Assembly (NCBI GenBank): GCA_964006375.1
Contig: OZ023267.1
Span: 16,007,471-16,071,470 of the forward strand
Direction: 5' to 3'
DNA: 64,000 nt
Origin: Tillus elongatus
Lineage: Eukaryota; Arthropoda; Insecta; Coleoptera; Cleridae
Part shown: piece after piece, positions 53,749 through 64,000 of the stretch
Layout: the number at the start of each line of letters is the position of its first letter
Numbering within the stretch: position 1 is the first letter of the stretch
Program-made: the position numbers and the translations under genes
Notes under the pieces: generated by a model
The model's database searches: none
What the model saw: only the letters and a program-made list of their open reading frames with translations
Told to the model about the DNA's origin: nothing

Positions 53749-55040
53749 ATGCCTAAGACACGTAGTGCAACAGCCAATATGAATACTCAGCTAATGGAAT
53801 TGATTAAAGAAATGAAAGGAGAAGCCAGAAAAAGAGACGAAGAAGTCAAAGAAGAAATGAGAAAAAGAGACGAAGAGACAAGAGAGGAACTGAGAAAAAG
53901 CGACGAAGAAGCCAAAGAATAATAAGAAAAAGAGATGAAGTAGCCAGAAAAAGAGACGAAGAAGTCAAAGGAGAAATGAGAAAAAAACCACAAAGAAGCC
54001 AAAGAAGAAACGAGAAAGAGAAACGAAGAGGCGGGAGAGGAACTGAGGAAAAGTGATGAAGAAACAAAGAAAATTCTACAAGAACAAGCAAGCAGAATTT
54101 AGAATATTACTCAATGTGTGCACGCACGAATGAATCAGATAAAAGCCGACATCTTCCAGCAAGTAGAAAGCCGAGTGAGGGGTATCAGCGACGATGTACA
54201 TGACAAACTGATGAGTATACAAGAAGAAGTTCAGCAGAAAGTGCAAACACTAGAAAATAGTTGTGATACCCTAGTCAAGGGAAACATCAGACTCGAAGGT
54301 AGCCCGGTCGTAAGAATTAAGGTCCCCACATTTGATGACTCACTCCCATGGGATGCTTACCTACGCCAGTTCGAAGCCGCTGCTACAGCAAATAGTTGTG
54401 GCGAGAGAGAGAAAGCGACTTCGTTGATTGTAGCTCTCAGAGGAGATGCTCTAGATGTACTTCAAGGTATTTCCAGTGAAGAACCGCTGAGTTTTGACAG
54501 CATTAGACATCAATTAGAAATCAGGTTTGGCGATCAGCATTTACAACAGTTGTATCGATTTCAGTTGAAAAATAGTTGTTAGAAACCGGGGAAAAGTCTC
54601 CAACATCTCCACGACGACGTTGTCAAACTGACGCGATTAGTCTACCTCATAGCTCCGATGGAGTTTTTAAATCAGCTTTCGGTGCAAACCTTCATTGACG
54701 GCATCAGAGATACAGACACGCAGCCGGCGCTGAGGATGGCGAAACACAAAAACTTGAACGATGCTTTGGCACACTGCTTGGAGTTTGAAGAGGTAAATCA
54801 AGCGTCGGAAAGTCATGTAAAACTTCGCAGTCTCCAAGCATAAGAAGAAAATAAAACCAATTCCTCCAAGATTATGCAGCTACTAGAGAAAATAGCAGAA
54901 CAAATAAGGCCGACGTCTGATGGACACCCAATAAGAGCTCTCCGTGCAAATGCCTTGCGCTGCTGGATCTGCGGCAAGGTGGGATATATTAGGGGCAAAT
55001 ATTGCGCAAGGGAGAAAGTGAAGCTAAGGCCGGTAACCAT
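53749..55040 (+). pseudogene. Ty3-like gag polyprotein, broken
   Basis: The ATG at 53749 opens a Lys/Glu/Arg-rich region made of repeats of about 15-18 codons ('KRDEEVKEEMRKRDEE', 'REELRKSDEE'), a likely coiled coil. It is broken by TAA at about 53920 and frame changes to 54105. The capsid-like part follows: 'SPVVRIKVPTFDDSLPW', 'FEAAATANSCGEREKATSLI', 'GDALDVLQGISSEE', then TAG at 54580 and 'SLQHLHDDVVKLTRLVY'. Next come 'QTFIDGIRDTDTQPAL' and a TAA at 54841. The nucleocapsid knuckle near 54957 reads C-W-I-C then G-K-V-G-Y where CCHC needs His, with the last Cys one residue late. The protein would form the particle and bind RNA; it cannot be made whole here. Confidence 0.82.
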
Positions 55041-55333
55041 TTTTCAGGTTAGCAATTCTGGCAGCGTTCTCGCCGTAGACGGATATGTAAGCGGTAATAA
55101 GACTCAGATGGTCGTCGGCACAGGCGCACCTAGGACGATTTTTCTCCGCGACATGGTTCCAACATGGCGAGCAAGAGACAGAGTGTACAAAGTAAATGCA
55201 GCCGGTGGTGATCGGATCCAAGTATTTGGCGAAACTGACGTCGAGCTGCAAATTGGGACCTGGAAGGCAAAGCAGAGAGCTATAGTAGCCGCCATATCAT
55301 ACCATACCTCACTATCGGCGGTGAAGAAGTAAT
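55041..55333 (+). pseudogene. Ty3-like aspartic protease fragment
   Basis: In frame with the knuckle: 'VLAVDGYVSGNKTQMVVGTG', then 'APRTIFLRDMV', 'AAGGDRIQVFGETDVELQIG'. The catalytic triplet of this family is D-T/S-G followed by A; here it reads G-T-G-A, so the active Asp is lost. The frame ends in TAA at 55331-55333. Confidence 0.75.
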
Positions 55334-55690
55334 AATGTCGCCTGGCAGTAACCTGGTACTGCGTAAAATCACCATAGAGGAAAACAGCAACGTCTGCCGG
55401 GAAAGTGCCATTCGAGTGAAGAGAACTGTGAGAGGAAGAGACGACCCAGTTACTCAACCAGAAACAAGTGGAGAAGAAAGTATGAGAGAAGTACAAGATG
55501 AAGGGTGCAACTACTACGTAAATGTGAAGCCAACTCAGAAAAAGGCCAGTAAACACATTTGTTGGAACAGAGCCGATGTCGACAGGATGAATACGGCCCG
55601 CCGAGATATTTGTGCAAGTAGAAAGAACAAGAGCAACTACACGGAAGAACCAGTACCACGTAAGAACTTCGCTTGAAGAAAGCTCCGACA
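55334..55690 (+). other. Ty3-like remnant between protease and integrase tail
   Basis: A 113-codon open frame (55335-55676) with Arg/Glu/Asn-rich sequence and no RT, RNase H or integrase core motif. Its start ('NLVLRKITIEENSNVC') could be the protease end. It may be a rearranged linker between protease and RT. The missing pol core was lost at or near the end of this stretch. Confidence 0.5.
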
Positions 55691-55995
55691 TATTGACGAG
55701 AAGGAAAACCATCAACTTTGCTGTCGGAATGCATCTACGAATAGAAAGCGACCGCATGAAGACCCGTTATGACGTGCGAACTAATTCAGCTGGTTTTAAA
55801 GAACAAGATTGGGTGTTGTTCTACAAGCCAGTACGACGCAAGAGAAATTATGGGAAGGTCTGTATAAAGTGATCAAACAGATACATGACCTTATCCATCG
55901 CATTCAGAGAAGCTCGAAGAGCAAGATAAAGGTGGTCCATTTGCGCAGACTTACGCCATACCAAGCAATGTCAGAATTCGACCGGGACGATCGAA
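55690..55995 (+). pseudogene. Ty3-like integrase C-terminal (GPY/F) module
   Basis: Reads 'RMKTRYDVRTNSAGFKEQDW', 'VLFYKPVRRK', then in the next frame 'LWEGLYKVIKQIHDLIHRIQ' and 'SKIKVVHLRRLTPYQ'. This is the tail of Ty3 integrases with the GPY/F-type W-E-G-x-Y-K-V motif. One frame shift lies near 55845. The zinc and DDE domains are not present upstream. Confidence 0.75.
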
Positions 55996-56011
55996 TATAA
56001 GAGGAGTGCAG

Positions 56012-56436
56012 TGTCACACATGTCTATGCGAATTAAGTTTATGGACTTTTTTTACTTCTATGGTCAGTTGTAGTGTGTTGGTTATAGCGAACACTCTGGA
56101 ATGATATTTCTAGAAGGAACCAGAAGTGACAGGTGCAGAATAGTGTAGAAGGTCTAGAACCTCTATGGACACAGAGTAAGTAAGTTCAGTATTGAATTAG
56201 TGTAGTGCAGAGTAAGTGATCATAGAGCATTAAGCGAGTCAGCAGTAAATGTTGGTGTATAAGAAGCGATCATAGAAGGCGGATAGTGGAATATAGTTCT
56301 ATGGACATTTAGTAATAGAGAGAAATATATACGTTGATGTGCTTATGGTATTGGAAAATAGTTGGTTATAATAAATAGTAGTTTTAAAAGCTGTGTTTTG
56401 TTAGTCAACAAATCCAGAACATCGTAGAACGTAACA
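56012..56436 (+). repeat. 3' LTR (425 bp) with preceding polypurine tract
   Basis: Runs from TGTCAC (56012) to GTAACA (56436), so it has TG...CA ends. The purine-rich 'aagaggagtgcag' (55999-56011) directly before it is the likely plus-strand primer. Confidence 0.78.

Positions 56437-59479
<3,043 letters not shown>

Positions 59480-59569
<90 letters not shown>
59480..59569. repeat. (TA)n microsatellite right of DUF4817 transposon copy 2
   Basis: TA tract that starts at the right TIR end. Confidence 0.97.
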
Positions 59570-59571
<2 letters not shown>

Positions 59572-60031
59572 GAACAAGCCTAGTTTTACACATCTTACAC
59601 TCAAAGTCAGACACAATACACTGTTATACAAACCCAAAACACTGCAAATACAAAATAAGACCTATTTTATGGATAAATACAATATAAAGTAAATAATATA
59701 CCTGATAGTAGAGCCATTAAGCAAGAAAATACTATAAGTATTGATGTCGTGCACTCAGGCTAATCTAGAAACAGGGAAAGCAATATAACCTGAAGAAATA
59801 CCTGTTTTAAATCATAATTTATTTACAAATATGCTGATAAAATGGGGTAGTAAATAAATATTTGTAAACGATTGTAAATGTGAATGCATGTATAGTTATA
59901 AGGCCTATCAATGTGAGTTGAAAACACAAACCCGAGAGACAGAAAAGACTGCAAATACAACAGGGGAAGTGTGGTAGCAAGTGAAAATAAAAATAACAGT
60001 GCCCCGTGTAAAAAGAACTGGTAAAAAAACT
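59570..60031. other. Unassigned DNA
   Basis: No gene or known repeat recognised. Confidence 0.3.
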
Positions 60032-61466
<1,435 letters not shown>

Positions 61467-62639
61467 GTGGAAAGACAGGAGCAGATACTAGGAATAAAAT
61501 GTAAAATATGTTTAAGGAGTTTAACTGACATCAAATGTCATATTATGGATAATTGGGTTAAGCTATTTTTGAAAAGAAAATAATTAAATAAGAATTCATA
61601 AAACATTATGATGTATCCCAGGCGATGGTCAGAGATGAAAATGTAAATTTACCAGGATAAGGGGCGATTTAAACAAAAATAGGGTAGCAACAGGGGTTGT
61701 TTGGAAAAAAGAGGGGAATAACAACGAGGATTTGGGGTGAATGTTTCGCGACAGCAGAAATAGCTAGATTGGAGATTCCTGCGAAATTTGTTGAAGAAGT
61801 GTTGAAATTGGAACAGTGAAAGGAGTGGTGACAGCAATTTTGGTTAACAGATACTTTCAAGACAAATAAACAGTAAGTTTTTCATTAAAAAAACCAATAT
61901 AAATACTTACTTTTGTTCGAGTGGAAATTAGTTGCTGGTAGAACATAAGCTACTAAAACCACTTTAATAAACATGTAATTGCATGAAGCACCTTTCAGAT
62001 AATAATAGTAAACGAATACACAAATTGAGAACATCAGGCGTCAGAAAACATAAATAATAAACATCTTTGACATCGTAAAACAGTAGTTGAAATATCAACG
62101 CTACTGGTGCTGGGATCAAGCTGCTTTTATTAAACCAAAAAAAGACAGAGGGGTATGCAACCCATCTGACTTCCAGTTAAAAATAGGTCTGCCTAACATT
62201 AAGTTGCTAAACTAGAATTTTTAATTTAGAGTATAAATCTATGTTAACAGTTCTGCAGACTTATCTATTTTACACAAAATCAAATTGATCAATAAATCCA
62301 AAATTAAATAGAACTAACAAAAAAGGTTTTAGGTTTATGAAATTGGCCAGATCTGGGGAACTAACAAATTTTGTATGGAATAAAGTAACTAGAAGAAAGT
62401 AAGTAGATTATAGAGATACCTTTGTGACTAATTAAATGTCATGAAGTAAGATTTCTTGTGTTAAAAAAGAAACAACAATGTTTATTCATTTTAGCGGTGC
62501 ATTTGTGATAGTACCCAAAGCTAAGAGAAATCAAATTATTCAAAACTTTAAATGATTTGAAATAAAAAAATAATTAATATCAGAATCAAAATAAAAGAAA
62601 AGAAAAGAATTAGGACTTTGAATCCTGCAATAATAATAA
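61467..62639. other. Unassigned DNA
   Basis: AT-rich without recognised genes; a short (AAT)n run lies at 62625-62642, possibly a tail or target related to the LINE that follows. Confidence 0.3.
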
Positions 62640-63560
62640 TAACCTGGGATAAGAGTGTGTCGAGATCCTGAATTTGACTACAGATATTAACCGGCGCACT
62701 TGATGATAAGAAGTTCGTTTTTGCGTTTTCCTTGACCTAGCTAAGGCATTTGATACTACGAGCCATGATCAGCTGCTGAGCAGTTTTGAAGGTATGGGTT
62801 TTAGGTGCACCTCTCTTTAACTGTTCACAAAATATTTAAAGGAGAGACAAGAGAGTGCACACGTGAAAACAATTGACAGTGATCAGCAGATTGACCAGTG
62901 TGAGTCCCCCAGGCAACGCTGATTGGTCCTATTTAATTCGGGATATATATTAATGGCCTGCTAGAATTACCGTCTGTGGGGATGGTGAGTTTTTTTGCTG
63001 ACAATACAACTATATTTTATGAAGACAAATCATGGAACCGCGTAAGATCTATAGTGGAGGATGCTTTGAAGTTGATCAAAGAGTGGTTAAATGAGATGCT
63101 GTTAACCATAAACTCTAAAAGACGAATTTTGTAGCATTTTCGTGCAATGAATCTAGGCATTGAAAATTGACTTAAAATATTCTGCTTATGAGATAAGTTC
63201 CGCAAAGTCGGTTAAATATTTGGGGGTCATAATTAAATAACGCTTAAGATGGGATGCTCACACACTTGGTGCTTTTGGCAAGCCTCGTTTTCTGTCATAC
63301 ATACTTACTAAATTAAAAAATATTTTGAACTTTCAACAATTTTTGTTTGTGTTTGTGATTCGATATGGTGCGATTGGGTGGGATGGCAAAACGGCCAGTC
63401 ATCCAAATCCATTGGAGATCCTACAGAAGCGTTTTATAAAGTTAATAATGAATATGCCACTTATCCAAGTGAAAGCGCTTATCAAGGAAGCGGTTTTTTG
63501 CTAGGATTTATGCTAGGAGCGGTCTGCTAAGAATACATATGGCTCAAAACTTTCTTGAGA
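62640..63560 (+). pseudogene. LINE-C: decayed reverse transcriptase
   Basis: Readable across frames: 'FLDLAKAFDT'-equivalent (62732-62760, first catalytic D), 'YLKERQE', a damaged V-P-Q-G-T region (about 62905-62925), 'INGLLELPSVG', 'SFFADNTTIFYEDKSWNRV' where F-A-D-D has become A-D-N (63000-63010), 'LIKEWLNEMLLTINS' and 'VKYLGVIIK'. This is a LINE RT of the same broad class as LINE-B but a different family. Many stops and frame shifts break it; the endonuclease and the start of RT are missing. It ends near the small TIR element at 63567. Confidence 0.72.
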
Positions 63561-63566
63561 GCATTG

Positions 63567-63752
63567 TACAGGGTGATTCTTTATAATGTCGCCCCCCTTT
63601 AACTTTGTTATTTTAAGTGTCCCAAAAAATTAAAAAATATAGTTATGTAGGTGCTAAAAAATATTTTTTTTCTACGAATAAAAAATTTTTGAAAAATGAT
63701 CAGTTTAGAGGGAAAACCAAAAAGTTCATTTTTTTTCAATGGATCACCCTAT
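63567..63752. mobile_element. Candidate MITE with mariner-like ends
   Basis: 'tacagggtgattc' (from about 63567) and 'ggatcaccctata' (to about 63752) are inverted at 11 of 13 positions and both edges coincide with TA. About 185 bp between, no coding capacity. It could instead be the left part of a longer element running past the window. Confidence 0.5.
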
Positions 63753-64000
63753 ATATGAATATATTTTTCAATTCCTCGTAAAATTCTAAGCATAATTTAT
63801 ATAACATACCGTATATTTAAAATGAATAGTTTTTGAAATATTCGCATTGGAAACGTTATCATCACAAATTTTATTAAACCAAAACAACTGTTACAAATAA
63901 AGAAATCGAACACTAAATAATGTAAGAAAAACAGTTTCTAATTAAATATAAAGATGCTCTACTGGGCCTCAATCTTCTTCAACACATTGTATAAGGGTTG
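63753..64000. other. Unassigned DNA to window end
   Basis: No feature recognised. Confidence 0.3.

Larger units (their letters stand above)
53404..56436 (+). mobile_element. Ty3-like LTR retrotransposon, internally deleted
   Basis: About 3.0 kb: 5' LTR remnant (53404-53583), primer-binding site, gag with zinc knuckle, protease, a short altered stretch, the integrase C-terminal module, a polypurine tract and a complete 3' LTR (56012-56436). Reverse transcriptase, RNase H and the catalytic core of integrase are absent. No envelope gene is seen. The frames carry stops and altered catalytic residues. It is a defective, old copy. Confidence 0.88.

Noticed and set aside
53787..54091. Ser/Phe/Leu-rich minus-strand frames
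   Set aside because: They are the complement of the Lys/Glu-rich gag repeats of the Ty3-like element.
55104..55757. 217-codon minus-strand frame across the Ty3-like element
   Set aside because: The plus strand carries recognisable protease and integrase motifs; the minus frame has none.

Overview
This window is nuclear DNA of an animal, most likely an arthropod and probably an insect. It is AT-rich and made almost wholly of transposable elements, their debris and long (TA)n microsatellites. The non-LTR, Penelope-like, piggyBac, IS630-Tc1-mariner and Ty3 families and the Inr+DPE promoter fit an arthropod; the species cannot be fixed from the sequence. I found no convincing host gene, tRNA, rRNA or prokaryotic-style operon.

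Layout. 1-5000: the 3' end of an RTE-type LINE, a 262-bp tandem repeat, and a Penelope-like element (PLE) GIY-YIG region followed by a hammerhead-like motif. 5000-10900: two copies of an interspersed repeat that carries a (TA)n tract at a fixed internal place (here called the TA-core family), then mostly unrecognised DNA. 10930-13690: decayed LINE of 'family A'. 15000-22500: more TA-core copies, a DUF4817/DDE mariner-like transposon sitting inside a (TA)n tract, and an 11-copy 70-bp tandem array bracketed by hammerhead-like motifs. 23470-25140: another family A LINE. 25690-31780: a nest in which two inverted arms of about 370 bp enclose a TA-core copy, whose (TA)n tract is split by an almost perfectly preserved LINE ('LINE-B', two open ORFs, its own Inr+DPE promoter).

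32500-36750: a TA-core remnant, the longest family A LINE, and a mariner-like fragment. 37173-45800: a tandem array of about 2-kb units, each fusing a LINE 5' end to other repeat DNA, its fourth unit broken by a decayed piggyBac. 46834-49395: a second hammerhead and a second PLE (reverse transcriptase part). 50800-53050: TA-core copy, (TA)n and (AAT)n tracts. 53404-56436: a Ty3-like LTR element that has lost the centre of pol. 57440-59570: a second DUF4817 transposon, again inside (TA)n. 60032-61466: the best TA-core copy. 62640-63752: a decayed third LINE and a small TIR element.

The main themes are (1) self-cleaving-ribozyme-like motifs linked to PLE or tandem-repeat DNA, (2) (TA)n tracts that act both as a fixed part of a repeat family and as landing sites for at least three separate insertions, and (3) a recent multi-kb tandem amplification of chimeric transposon DNA. 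All family assignments rest on reading motifs; no database search was run.
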